The notes under the pieces are model-generated. The model was not told the origin of the DNA, searched no databases, and saw nothing but the letters and a program-made list of their open reading frames with translations. 64,000 bases of DNA from Acidobacteriaceae bacterium (GTDB lineage Bacteria; Acidobacteriota; Terriglobia; Terriglobales; Acidobacteriaceae): NCBI GenBank assembly GCA_003132445.1, contig PKXU01000198.1:1-64000 (forward strand), given 5' to 3'. Positions 49,683-59,586 of the stretch are shown piece by piece (positions within the stretch are counted from its first letter, which is position 1; each line of letters begins with the position of its first letter). The position numbers were made by a program, and so were the translations under genes.

Positions 49683-51551
49683 ATGGCGACTGACTTTCTT
49701 GCCCGTCTCAAGCAGTCCCCTGTATTGTGCGATGGCGCTATGGGGACGCTGCTATACGCTAAGGGCATCTTCATTAACCGATCGTACGACGAGCTAAATC
49801 TCTCTCAACCTGACCTGATTCGAGGAATTCATCACGAGTATTTGCAAGCCGGAGCCGAGATTATTGAAACCAATACTTTCGGCGCCAATTCGTTTCGTCT
49901 GGGACGGCATAGTCTAGCGGACAAAGTTAGCGACATCAACCGGGCTGGCGTTCGCATCGCCGGTGAGGCCGCCAAGAGCTTCGATGTGTGGGTCGCGGCA
50001 TCGGTTGGCCCGCTGGGAACTAGAATTGAACCTCTCGGAAAAACTTCGTTCCAGGAGGCTCGGGATGCTTTTCGCCAGCAGATTGAAGTGCTGGTCGAGG
50101 GTGGCATTGACCTCTTGATGTTTGAGACCTTCGGCTACCTGGAAGAGATTCATCAGGCGATGTTGGCCGCAAGAGATGTGAGCAGTTCGGTGCCGATCGT
50201 GGCGCAGGTCACCATCGACGAGGATGGCAATTGCCTGGATGGGTCAGCCCCGGAGACATTCGTTTCAAAGCTTGCGGAATGGGGCGCGGACGTCATCGGT
50301 TGCAATTGTAGCGTTGGACCGGTCGCCATGCTGGATGCGATGGAGCGTGTGCGCGCGGCCACGTCCTTGCCGCTGGCGGCGCAGCCCAACGCAGGAATTC
50401 CGCGATCGGTGGACGGCCGAAATATTTATTTATGTTCGCCGGAATATATGGCCAGCTACGCCCGCAAATTTGTAACGGCGGGAGTTCGCCTGGTCGGCGG
50501 CTGCTGCGGAACAACTCCGGAACACATCCGCGTGATGAAGTCAGCGTTGCGCGTGGGCGAAGCGCGAGGAAAAGCTGCACTCAAGCCAACTGCAGATGGG
50601 CACGCGACTCCCAAGCCTGCCCCGGCCGTGCCGCTGCAGGAACGGTCGTTGCTAGGCGCCAAGCTCGCTCGGGGCGAGTTTGTCACCATGGTCGAGATCG
50701 TTCCCCCGAAAGGCATCGACATTAGAAAAGAAGTGGAAGGAGCACGGTTCCTGAAATCGGTGGGCGTGGATGCGGTCAACATTCCCGACAGCCCGCGAGC
50801 GTCGGCGCGCATGAGCAATCAGGCGCTCTCGCTGCTCATTCAGCGGGAAATCGGGATTGACGCGATTCTTCACTACACCTGCCGCGATCGCAACGTGCTG
50901 TGCATTCAGAGTGATTTGCTGGGAGCGGCTGCGGTCGGCATCAAGAATCTCATCTGCATCACCGGCGACCCTCCGAAGATGGGCAACTATCCGGACGCGA
51001 CTGCGGTGTTCGACGTAGATGCAATCGGACTGGTCAACATTGTTCACAATCTGAACCGCGGGCTCGATCTGGGTGGAAACCCAATTGGCGCAGGGACGGG
51101 GTTCGTGATTGGTGTGGGCGCGAATCCCGGCTTAACCGATCTGGATGAGGAGATTCGCCGCTTCGAGTACAAGGTTCAGGCGGGAGCGGAATACGCGGTG
51201 ACCCAGCCCGTATTCGACCTGCGGCTGCTGGAAAACTTCCTGCGGCGGATCGAGCATTGCCGCATCCCGGTTGTGGCCGGGATTTGGCCGCTGGTCAGCG
51301 TGCGCAACGCGGAATTTATGAAGAATGAACTGCGGGTCTCCGTGCCCGACGCCATTCTGGAACGCATGGCGCGAGCGCAAACTCCGGAGGCTGCGCGGGC
51401 AGAAGGCGTCGCCGTGGCGCGGGAAATGCTGATTGCCGCTCGTCAGATGGTTCAAGGCGCGCAAATCAGCGCACCCTCGGGACGTTACAGCTCGGCAGTG
51501 GACGTGCTGGAAGCGCTGGGGGGAGACAACGGCTCCGTAGCGACCGCTTAG
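49683..51551 (+). CDS. Bifunctional homocysteine S-methyltransferase / methylenetetrahydrofolate reductase
   Basis: CDGAMGTLLYAKGIFINRSYDELNLSQPDLIRGIHHEYLQAGAEIIETNTFGAN; GGCCGTTPEHI; C-terminal MTHFR VTQPVFD. Confidence 0.95.
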   Translation: MATDFLARLKQSPVLCDGAMGTLLYAKGIFINRSYDELNLSQPDLIRGIHHEYLQAGAEIIETNTFGANSFRLGRHSLADKVSDINRAGVRIAGEAAKSFDVWVAASVGPLGTRIEPLGKTSFQEARDAFRQQIEVLVEGGIDLLMFETFGYLEEIHQAMLAARDVSSSVPIVAQVTIDEDGNCLDGSAPETFVSKLAEWGADVIGCNCSVGPVAMLDAMERVRAATSLPLAAQPNAGIPRSVDGRNIYLCSPEYMASYARKFVTAGVRLVGGCCGTTPEHIRVMKSALRVGEARGKAALKPTADGHATPKPAPAVPLQERSLLGAKLARGEFVTMVEIVPPKGIDIRKEVEGARFLKSVGVDAVNIPDSPRASARMSNQALSLLIQREIGIDAILHYTCRDRNVLCIQSDLLGAAAVGIKNLICITGDPPKMGNYPDATAVFDVDAIGLVNIVHNLNRGLDLGGNPIGAGTGFVIGVGANPGLTDLDEEIRRFEYKVQAGAEYAVTQPVFDLRLLENFLRRIEHCRIPVVAGIWPLVSVRNAEFMKNELRVSVPDAILERMARAQTPEAARAEGVAVAREMLIAARQMVQGAQISAPSGRYSSAVDVLEALGGDNGSVATA

Positions 51552-51724
51552 CGACCGTCGGATGGGCCCCAGCGTCGTTGCTTGAGGTTCGGAGAGCGGT
51601 CTGGTTCTGGGGCGTTTCCCAGTCTGGAACCACCATTTGCACATTTTTAGGTACTTCCCATTCAAAAGACTGGACACCGGTTGCAAAAAGTTGCATTACA
51701 ATAAGAGACGGAGCGAGAACCCCG

Positions 51725-51964
51725 TTGCCCAAATTTGAAGAGTGTCTCCAGCGGCTGGAGAAAATTGTTCAGGAACTGGAAAAGGGAGAGGTCCCACTGG
51801 AAACATCCCTGACGCTGTTTGAAGAGGGGATGCAGCTCTCTTCAGCCTGTCGCAAGGAATTGGAACAGGCGGAAGGAAAAGTCGAGATCCTGTTGAAAAA
51901 GAATGGGAAGCTTCAAGCCGAACCGTTCGAACCGCTGACGGAAAAGTTGACCGCACGCCGATAG
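51725..51964 (+). CDS. xseB: Exodeoxyribonuclease VII small subunit (TTG start)
   Basis: PKFEECLQRLEKIVQELEKGEVPLETSLTLFEEGMQLSSACRKELEQAEGKVEILLKK. Confidence 0.93.
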   Translation: MPKFEECLQRLEKIVQELEKGEVPLETSLTLFEEGMQLSSACRKELEQAEGKVEILLKKNGKLQAEPFEPLTEKLTARR

Positions 51965-52088
51965 CGCGCGGGATCCTGTTCGCGATTCTTATACTTTAAG
52001 ATGTCTGTGCGTTGTGGTAACCCAGGCCACCCGCAGCCCGAGTCGAATGTTGACGTCCGCCGTTGACGAAGGTTGAAAAGGGGAAAGA

Positions 52089-52457
52089 ATGGCTCAAAAT
52101 GATGTGATTGTACTTGAGCACGATCCTGGAGTTGCGCGGTCCCTGGCTGGTGGACTTCGCCCTCATTTTTCAGTGCACCTAACCCAGTCGCGCGAAGAAT
52201 TGCGCGCCAACTTAGCCCGCAATCGTCCGGAAGCTGTAGTGCTCAACATTGAGTACTGGCGGCTGACGGATGTTGAGAGTTTGCATCGCGACTTTCCATC
52301 CTTACCCATCGTCTGCACCCACCGCGTTCCTGACGAAGAAATGTGGATGGCCGCGCTTGAAGCTGGCGCTAGCGATGTGTGTCCCAATGATGACGTGGCC
52401 AATGTGCTCACGTCGGTGCTGCGAAGCACGGCGCTTTCGCGCGGCGCGGCTGCATAG
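52089..52457 (+). CDS. Receiver-like (pseudo-receiver) protein
   Basis: VIVLEHDPGVARSLAGGL...PEAVVLNIEYWRL...LPIVCTHRVPDEEMWMAALEAGASDVCPNDDVANVL; CheY-like layout. Confidence 0.65.
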   Translation: MAQNDVIVLEHDPGVARSLAGGLRPHFSVHLTQSREELRANLARNRPEAVVLNIEYWRLTDVESLHRDFPSLPIVCTHRVPDEEMWMAALEAGASDVCPNDDVANVLTSVLRSTALSRGAAA

Positions 52458-52476
52458 ATTCACCTTTTCTTTTGAG

Positions 52477-52500
52477 AGGGCGCCTCCGGGCGTCCTTTTT
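52477..52500 (+). terminator. Rho-independent terminator
   Basis: agggcgcctccgggcgtccttttt: 8-bp GC stem with one G-T pair followed by a T run. Confidence 0.75.
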
Positions 52501-52560
52501 AGTCAGGACACGTCTGGTTGGACGAACCCCCTAATTACGGCTTGTTATACTCACTGCTTC

Positions 52561-53442
52561 ATGCTTACCGAGACTCTCGAACAAGGGCGGCTGCTCACCG
52601 ATGCCGCGCTGGATCGGCTCATTCCGCTGGAAACCGCGCATCCGGTTTCAATCCACAAGGCGATGCGCCATAGCGTATTCGCCGGCGGGAAACGGCTGCG
52701 GCCGGTCCTGTGCATGGAGGCAGGGCGGATGGTGGCTGGATCGTTACCTGCACAGATTGAAGAATTGGGCGCAGCGCTCGAAATGCTGCATACCTACTCG
52801 CTGATTCACGACGATCTTCCCGCACTCGACAATGACGACCTGCGCCGCGGCCGTCCGACGTGCCATAAGGTATTCGGCGAGGCTCTCGCTATTCTGGCCG
52901 GCGATGCGCTGCAGACTCAGGCCTACGAAGTTCTGGCGCGATTGAAATGTCCTGCCGAATCGCGCGTCCGCATCATTGAGGAAATCGCCCGCGGAACCGG
53001 CACGATTGACGGAATGATCGGAGGCCAGGTGGTCGATCTGGAAGCGGAACATACGCAGCCGACCAAGGAGATGCTGGAGTACATCCATCGCTCGAAGACC
53101 GCTGCGCTGATTACTGCCAGCCTGGTAAGCGGCGGATTATACGCAGGAGCCAAAGATAGCCAGGTGGCGAAGCTGCGCGCTTTTGGATCGGCGATTGGCT
53201 TGGCGTTTCAAATTGTGGACGACGTGCTTGACGTGACCCAGAGCTCCGAACAATTGGGGAAGACTGCCGGTAAAGACACTGCCTCTGAAAAAGTCACGTA
53301 CCCGGCCCTGTTTGGCGTGGAAGCGTCGGAGCGCAAAGCGGACGCGCTGGTAAACGATGCAATGGCACAACTGGACAGCTTTGGCGAGCGCGCGGAAACG
53401 CTTAAGGAGTTGGCGCGGTATTTAGTGGAACGGAAGAAGTGA
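52561..53442 (+). CDS. ispA: Polyprenyl (farnesyl/geranyl) diphosphate synthase
   Basis: GGKRLRPVLCMEA, first Asp-rich motif LIHDDLPALDNDDLRRGRPTCHK, second IVDDVLDV. Confidence 0.94.
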   Translation: MLTETLEQGRLLTDAALDRLIPLETAHPVSIHKAMRHSVFAGGKRLRPVLCMEAGRMVAGSLPAQIEELGAALEMLHTYSLIHDDLPALDNDDLRRGRPTCHKVFGEALAILAGDALQTQAYEVLARLKCPAESRVRIIEEIARGTGTIDGMIGGQVVDLEAEHTQPTKEMLEYIHRSKTAALITASLVSGGLYAGAKDSQVAKLRAFGSAIGLAFQIVDDVLDVTQSSEQLGKTAGKDTASEKVTYPALFGVEASERKADALVNDAMAQLDSFGERAETLKELARYLVERKK

Positions 53443-53520
53443 AAAGAACGGACTTCGGACCTCGACCTTCGCATCTGGGATCAGATCTGTCATCCTCGGT
53501 GACCTCTGTGATAAAAATTA

Positions 53521-53582
53521 AGGAGGGCGATGGAGTTCGCCACAACCGCCTGTACTGGATTACAGGCTGATAACTCCTACAG
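53521..53582 (+). ncRNA. Fluoride riboswitch (crcB motif)
   Basis: aggagggcgatggagttcgccacaaccgcctgtactggattacaggctgataactcctacag matches the crcB-motif pattern GGCGATGG.GTTCGCC..ACCGCC..GGCTGATAACTCCTAC; immediately upstream of crcB. Confidence 0.93.
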
Positions 53583-53615
53583 AATTGAACCTTTTTTTGT
53601 TTTGTAGGAGAATTC

Positions 53616-53990
53616 TTGAAGAACTTTCTTGTCATCTCTGTCGCCGCCATTGTGGGCGCGAATCTTCGATTCTTTCTGAGCCGCCTCGCTGCCAAAGAAT
53701 TTGGGCCGGTGTTCCCCACAGGAACTCTTATCATCAACATCCTGGGCAGCTTCATTGTTGGTTTCTTCGTTATCTGGACCAGCGAGCGAGTATTGGTCGA
53801 TCCGCGATGGCGGGTGCTGGTGGTAGTCGGCTTCTGCGGCTCGTTCACTACTTTTTCAAGCTACGCTTTTGAAACGATGTCATTTTTCGAGCAGGGGCAA
53901 TGGGGATTAATGGTGACCAACATTCTCACCAACAACCTGCTGTCTCTGTGCGCAGCGCTTGGGGGAATGGCGCTGGCGCGAGTACTTTGA
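53616..53990 (+). CDS. crcB: Fluoride efflux transporter CrcB/FluC (TTG start)
   Basis: GANLRFFLSRLAAKEFGPVFPTGTLIINILGSFIVGFF...GFCGSFTTFSSYAFETM. Confidence 0.96.
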   Translation: MKNFLVISVAAIVGANLRFFLSRLAAKEFGPVFPTGTLIINILGSFIVGFFVIWTSERVLVDPRWRVLVVVGFCGSFTTFSSYAFETMSFFEQGQWGLMVTNILTNNLLSLCAALGGMALARVL

Positions 53991-53992
53991 GC

Positions 53993-54532
53993 ATGCACGC
54001 CCTGCCGACACTGGAAACTGCGCGGCTCCAGTTGCGTGCATATAGCGAGGCCGAAATCCCCGAACTGGTTCCTCTGATTGGCGCGCGCGAGATTGCCGCG
54101 AACACTTTGCGGATTCCGCATCCTTACACGGAGCAGCATGCGCGAGATTTTCTCGCCCAGATTCGCACCGACGTCGAATTTCGCTTTGCCGTAATCTTGC
54201 GCGAAAGCGGGCGATTGTGCGGAGGCGTGGGGCTGCGACCGGCGGCGCAGCATCAGCATGCCGAACTTGGCTACTGGATTGGAGTCCCTTACTGGGGCAA
54301 TGGCTATGCGACCGAGGCTACGCGAGAGTTGCTGCGTTACGGATTTGAGAATCTTGGATTCCATCGCATCTTCGCATCGCATTTCAAGAACAATGTTGCG
54401 TCGGGGCGAATCCTGAAAAAGCTAGGCATGCGGTACGAAGGCTGCCAGCGAGAACACCTGTGCAAGTGGGATCAATTCATCGACCTGGAGTTGTACGGAC
54501 TGCTGCGGCAAGAATGGGAGCATAGCGAGTAG
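53993..54532 (+). CDS. GNAT family N-acetyltransferase (RimJ/RimL-like)
   Basis: LETARLQLRAYSEAEIPELVPL; HAELGYWIGVPYWGNGYATEATRELLRYGFENLGFHRIFASHFKNNVASGRILKKLGM. Confidence 0.9.
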   Translation: MHALPTLETARLQLRAYSEAEIPELVPLIGAREIAANTLRIPHPYTEQHARDFLAQIRTDVEFRFAVILRESGRLCGGVGLRPAAQHQHAELGYWIGVPYWGNGYATEATRELLRYGFENLGFHRIFASHFKNNVASGRILKKLGMRYEGCQREHLCKWDQFIDLELYGLLRQEWEHSE

Positions 54533-54533
54533 A

Positions 54534-54863
54534 ATGCCTGAAGTTATGGCGGTGCAAGTCACAATTTATTTGAATGAAGCGGACCAGTGGCGGCACCGGC
54601 CGCTGCATATGGAACTACTCAACTATTTACGCTCGGAAAATGTCTATGCCGCCACCGCCATTCATGCCGTTGCCGGATTTCTGGGAAGGCAGCGCGTGAA
54701 AACCGCGCATCTGGCGGACGCTGGAGGCAAAATGCCTGTGATCATTATTTTCGTCGACACCGATGAGCACGTCAGCCGCGTGCTTCCTATGTTGAAGGAG
54801 ATGGCGGCGCACCGGCTGATCGTGCGCGAAAATGTCGTGCTGGAACAGGGGAATCTCGACTGA
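54534..54863 (+). CDS. DUF190 domain protein
   Basis: QVTIYLNEADQWRHRPLHMELLNYLRSENVYAATAIHAVAGFLGRQRVKTAHL...PVIIIFVDTDEHVSRVLPML. Confidence 0.88.
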   Translation: MPEVMAVQVTIYLNEADQWRHRPLHMELLNYLRSENVYAATAIHAVAGFLGRQRVKTAHLADAGGKMPVIIIFVDTDEHVSRVLPMLKEMAAHRLIVRENVVLEQGNLD

Positions 54864-55664
54864 ATGTCTTCCCTTCCCTCGAGCACACCTGTGGACATCC
54901 TGGCAATCGCTGCACACCGCGATGACGTGGAGCAAACCTGCGGCGGCACGCTGTTGAAGGCGGCAAAGCGCGGTCAGCGTACCGGCATCCTCGATCTCAC
55001 GCAGGGCGAAATGGGAACGCGGGGTACAGCGGAGGATCGTGCTCGTGAGGCCGACGACGCGGCGAAAATTCTAGGGGTAAGCTGGCGGCGGGCTCTCGAT
55101 CTTCCCGACGGGCGCGTCGAGAACACTTGGGAGAACCGGCTAAAAGTGGCGAGCGTGATCCGGGAGACGCGGCCGCAGGTGATCATTCTGCCTTACTGGA
55201 AAGGCAGGCATCCTGATCATTACACCGCTTCGGTACTGGGATACGAAGCTTGCTTTCTCTCTGGATTAGGAAAGCTTGATCCCAAGAAAGCTCTCAGCTC
55301 TCAACCGGTCGACGTCGACGAACAGAAATCCGATTTCGCGTCTCGAACTTCAGAGCTCGCTCCTCATCGTCCATTTAAGATTATTTACGCCACACTGTAT
55401 TACGACGTTCGGCCTCCCTTTGTGGTTGATATCAGCGAGCAGTTTGAAGAAAAGTTTGCTTCCATCATGGCGTACAAGTCGCAGTTCAGCGATCAGGAAG
55501 CGGGCAAGGACCTGTTCCCTGCCCACGACGAAATTCACACGCGTGTCGAAGCCATGGCGCGCTTCTACGGCATGCTCGGCGGCGTCACCTACGCGGAACC
55601 CTTTCTGCAAAAAGAAGTCGGGCTCGTCGACGACTTATTGGCTATTCCGGTCAAATCGATTTAG
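54864..55664 (+). CDS. bshB1: Bacillithiol biosynthesis deacetylase BshB1-like (PIG-L family)
   Basis: VDILAIAAHRDDVEQTCGGTLLKAAKRGQRTGILDLTQGEMGTRGTAEDRAREADDAAKILG; PYWKGRHPDHYTAS. Confidence 0.9.
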   Translation: MSSLPSSTPVDILAIAAHRDDVEQTCGGTLLKAAKRGQRTGILDLTQGEMGTRGTAEDRAREADDAAKILGVSWRRALDLPDGRVENTWENRLKVASVIRETRPQVIILPYWKGRHPDHYTASVLGYEACFLSGLGKLDPKKALSSQPVDVDEQKSDFASRTSELAPHRPFKIIYATLYYDVRPPFVVDISEQFEEKFASIMAYKSQFSDQEAGKDLFPAHDEIHTRVEAMARFYGMLGGVTYAEPFLQKEVGLVDDLLAIPVKSI

Positions 55665-55697
55665 CATTTCTGAACTCAAATCACAGAGGTCGCAAAT

Positions 55698-56279
55698 ATG
55701 CTTCGTAGCATTTTTATTCTCATTACATCGTTGGCGATAGCAGCCTCCGCTGCGGCGCAAGCAGGGACTTGGCAGATCGATCCCAACCACACTGCTGCGC
55801 AGTTTGCTGTGCGGCACCTTGGCCTTTCTACGGTGCGGGGCGCATTCACCAAGGTGACCGGCTCGGCGCAGTATGATCCCGCAGACCCGTCCAAGACTGC
55901 TCTCGAGGCCACGATCGACACGAACTCCGTGGACACGCGGGTACAGATGCGCGACAACGATTTACGCAGTCCGCGGTTCTTCGACGTGCAAAAGTATCCG
56001 ACCATCACTTTTCATTCCAAGCAAACAAAAGTGGTGGGGCCGGGAAAACTGCAGATCACAGGCGATCTGACAATCCACGGCGTGACGAAAGAAGTTGTGC
56101 TCGACGTGGATGGACCGTCCGCTCCAATCAAAGATCCGATGGGCAAAGGGCTGCGTATGGGGGCTTCGGCAACCACCAAAATCAATCGCCAGGATTTTGG
56201 TGTGAGTGCCCTGCCCGGCCCGGTGGGAGATGAGATTACGATCACGATTGATACGGAACTGATCCAGCCGCCGAAATAG
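55698..56279 (+). CDS. YceI family periplasmic protein
   Basis: GTWQIDPNHTAAQFAVRHLGLSTVRGAFTKVTG; FDVQKYPTITFHSKQTK; LTIHGVTKEVVLDV. Confidence 0.93.
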   Translation: MLRSIFILITSLAIAASAAAQAGTWQIDPNHTAAQFAVRHLGLSTVRGAFTKVTGSAQYDPADPSKTALEATIDTNSVDTRVQMRDNDLRSPRFFDVQKYPTITFHSKQTKVVGPGKLQITGDLTIHGVTKEVVLDVDGPSAPIKDPMGKGLRMGASATTKINRQDFGVSALPGPVGDEITITIDTELIQPPK

Positions 56280-56327
56280 AAAAGTCTCGTGGCTGGAACA
56301 GTCCAACGTTGAATGAAGGTGTAGAAC

Positions 56328-57922
56328 TTAGAACATCCTGCTGAACAGCCAGAACAGCGATCCCGACAACAGCATCGCCACCGGCAGAGTGAGCACCCAG
56401 GCCAATGCCAGATTGCGGACCGTGCTCAACTGAATGCCCGAGTGGTTCGCAGCCATAGTGCCGGCCACGCCAGAGGAGAGCACCTGCGTAGTGCTGACAG
56501 GTAAACCAAATCCGTCAGCTGCGCCGATTGTTGCCATCGCTGTAATTTCTGCAACGGCACCTTGCGCGTAAGTGAGGTGCTCTTTCCCAATTTTTTCACC
56601 CACAGTCACCACGATCCGCTTCCAGCCGACCATAGTCCCCAGGCCTAGAGCCATCGCCACGGCGACCTTCACCCAGGTGGGAATAAAGCGCGTGGAATAA
56701 TCGATATGTTTTTTGTAATTGGCAAGTACTGCCGCGTCAGCGGGGGAAAACTTGGGTTGGCCGCTCTTTGCCGTGAGCCGCAGAGCCTCACTCATCAGAT
56801 AAAGATCGTTGCGGAAGTTGCGCACGCGGTCGTTGGGGACGTTTTTGAGCTCCTTGTATAGGCTGGTTTCGTTGCCGATGTCGTTAACCAGAGTGCGCAT
56901 CGCCAACATGGTGTTGGCGTTGAATTGTTTGGTGCGAATGTAATCGGTGACGTCGTCGCGCGCGTCTCCGATTACAGCTCCCGGTTCCACATAGTGGTCG
57001 AGCACGGATGCGGCTTGCTGAGAACTGGCGATAAAATCTTGCGACTGCTGAAAGGTCACTGCATGGTTCAAGGCATAAGCGGTGGGCACGGTTCCGATCA
57101 GGATAAGCATGATCAGTCCCATACCTTTTTGGCCGTCATTGGAGCCATGAAAAAAGCTGACTCCCGTGCACGTTAGAATGAGCAGGCAGCGAATATAGAA
57201 CGGCGGCGGTTCCGAACCTTCCGGGGCGCGATATAGCTTCGGGTCCTTAATGAGCGCCTTCGCCAGCAATAACAAGAGAGCGGCCACGCCGAATCCAACG
57301 ATCGGCGAGAGCAGCAGCGACTTGCCGATGTTGGCCGCTTGTCCCCAGTCGACGCCGGAAGTGCCACTCTTGCCCGACATCATTTGATTGGCGATGCCAA
57401 CGCCGATCACCGAGCCAATCAGAGTGTGTGAACTGGATGCCGGCAGCCCGAAATACCACGTCCCAGATTCCAAATGATCGCGGCGACGAGCAAAGCGAAC
57501 ACCATGGCAAATCCCGCCTTGCTGCCGACCTGCAGAATCAATTCGACCGGCAACAGCGAGATTATGGTGAACGCGACCAGGCCAGATGAAACCATTACTC
57601 CAAGAAAGTTCCAGAAGCCCGACCATACTACGGCGACGTGAGGCTCCAGCGAATGCGTGTAGATGACCGTGGCCACGGCGTTGGCGGTGTCGTGAAAGCC
57701 GTTCACAAATTCAAATCCCAACGCCACAAATAGGGCGATTCCCAGCAGAATGTAAGGGAGCGCGGATGTGGCGTGCATGGTGGAAAGATCGCGCAGAAGA
57801 TGCGTGCCCGCGTAGGCGAAGCCAATCGCAAGAACGACCCCAAAAATGACCATGCCGATCTTGCCGGGTGACGAACGACTGAGTTTCGCATCGAGAACTG
57901 TAGTAGCGGTGGCCATGTTCAT
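56328..57922 (-). pseudogene. PiT-family inorganic phosphate transporter, interrupted by a -1 frameshift
   Basis: N-terminal part 57419-57922 (VNGFHDTANAVATVIYTHSL...VAAIIWNLG) and C-terminal part 56328-57626 ([22 protein letters not shown]...) are in different frames; joining [22 protein letters not shown] restores the PiT sequence. Break near 57461-57466. Confidence 0.85.
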
Positions 57923-58085
57923 CCTCTGGGACGGTTAGATATTGGGACTTTGAATCCGACTTGAATTGCGGACTATAGTGAAGCAATGTTACGGGTGTGT
58001 TAAAAGTGCCGCCGGGTAATGAGGATTACGAAAAGCTAGAGCCGTTGGGTCGCGGACTGGGAGATAACAAGATCCCCCGTTAACG

Positions 58086-58778
58086 TTACTTTTTCAGTGC
58101 GACGGCAAGGCCGTCACGGATGGGGAGAATCGTCGTGTAGAAATCATTGGAGTCGTAGAGCTTGCGGTTGAATTCCAAGATCGCCTTGGTCGTCGCATCC
58201 TTCGGACTCTTTTCGGCAACCCGTCCGCTCCAGAGCACATTGTCGGTAATAAACAATCCACCCTTGCGCAACTTGGGAGCGACCAGCCGAAGGACACGCG
58301 GATAGTCTTCCTTGTCAACATCGTTAAAGATGATGTCGAACTCCTGCTTCTGTTCTGAGAGAAATTCCAGAGCGTCGCCAACGTGCAGCGTGATGCGGTT
58401 GGTTACACCAGCGCGGGTGAAGTAGCCGCGGGCCCGTTCCGCATTCTTCGAATCGCCATCGGTATAAATCACGCGCCCTGAGTCACCCACAGCCTGCGCC
58501 CACCAGATCGTCGAATATCCGATGGCAGATCCCAGTTCGAACACTGCGCGAGCCTTGATTGTCAGAGCCAATTGCTGCAAAACTCGCGCCACAGCGGGGC
58601 CTACGATAGGCACTTTGTGCTGGCTGGCATAGTCTTCCATCTCAGCCAGCACTGGATCACGCTTGGGCAGCATGGAATACAGGTAGTCATCGACGGGACC
58701 TGCGGTGGTGAAATCGTAGTGCCGCCAGCTGGCTCGGTTATTGCTCTTCGTGTTCTGGGTCTTCTTATTTTGCGGCAC
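58086..58778 (-). CDS. Class I SAM-dependent O-methyltransferase
   Basis: VFELGSAIGYSTIWWAQAVGDSGRVIYTDGD; FDIIFNDVDKEDYPRVL; GGLFITDNVLWSGRV. Confidence 0.92.
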   Translation of the reverse strand: MPQNKKTQNTKSNNRASWRHYDFTTAGPVDDYLYSMLPKRDPVLAEMEDYASQHKVPIVGPAVARVLQQLALTIKARAVFELGSAIGYSTIWWAQAVGDSGRVIYTDGDSKNAERARGYFTRAGVTNRITLHVGDALEFLSEQKQEFDIIFNDVDKEDYPRVLRLVAPKLRKGGLFITDNVLWSGRVAEKSPKDATTKAILEFNRKLYDSNDFYTTILPIRDGLAVALKK

Positions 58779-58813
58779 GTCTTTACCCTTTCACTTTCTG
58801 CTCAATCTTTTTC

Positions 58814-59518
58814 TCAGCCGCCAATGGTTTGGCCCGGCTTCATCTCGACAACCTCGATGCCGAAAACGAGTTTCTTGAACTCGCCGGGTGTTCCCGTGAG
58901 CAGCGGAAAGGTTCCGAAGTGCATGGGGATGACAGCCTTCGGCTTCAGCAGATTGCAGGCGTAGGCCGCTTCGCGCGGCGACATCACAAAACGATCGCCA
59001 ATGGGCAGCATGGCAATGTCAGGCGCGTACAGCTCGCGAATGATCGCCATATCGCCGAATACAGCCGTGTCGCCGGCGTGATAAATTTTCAGGCCGCCGG
59101 GAAACTCAATCACGTAACCGCAGGCTTCGCCGCCATAAACGATTTGGTCGCCATCGGAAATTCCGCAGGAGTGGTCGGCGTGAACCATGGTGACTTTGAT
59201 GCCGCCCACAGTCTGCGTTCCGCCTTTATTCATAGGCGCAGTCTGCTTCGCGCCTTTCTTTTCCAGCCACCCGCAGAGTTCGAAAATTCCCACCACGATC
59301 GGATTGTGTTGTTTCACAACTTCCACGGCATCGCCGATATGGTCGAAATGTCCGTGGGTGCAGAGCAGAACATCGGCCTTCTTCACTTTCTTCTCGGCCT
59401 CAGGACACATGGGATTGCCCATAATCCAGGGATCGATGATTACGGTTTTACCGGCCGCGGTTTCAATACGGAAAGTTGAATGTCCCAACCAAGTGAGTTT
59501 GATGTCTTTCAGATTCAT
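58814..59518 (-). CDS. UPF0173 metal-dependent hydrolase (metallo-beta-lactamase fold)
   Basis: LTWLGHSTFRIETAAGKTVIIDPWIMGNP; LLCTHGHFDHIGDAVEV; HADHSCGI; HAGDTAVFGDM. Confidence 0.93.
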   Translation of the reverse strand: MNLKDIKLTWLGHSTFRIETAAGKTVIIDPWIMGNPMCPEAEKKVKKADVLLCTHGHFDHIGDAVEVVKQHNPIVVGIFELCGWLEKKGAKQTAPMNKGGTQTVGGIKVTMVHADHSCGISDGDQIVYGGEACGYVIEFPGGLKIYHAGDTAVFGDMAIIRELYAPDIAMLPIGDRFVMSPREAAYACNLLKPKAVIPMHFGTFPLLTGTPGEFKKLVFGIEVVEMKPGQTIGG

Positions 59519-59586
59519 GCTGCGTCCGGCTCCTGACTTCCAGCTTTTCTACTATTCAACAATTCTCTAGTTTAATATGAAACGCC

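Noticed and set aside
53402-53848. 148-aa minus-strand ORF over the fluoride riboswitch and crcB
   Set aside because: Antisense to a conserved structured RNA and crcB; no independent evidence of coding.
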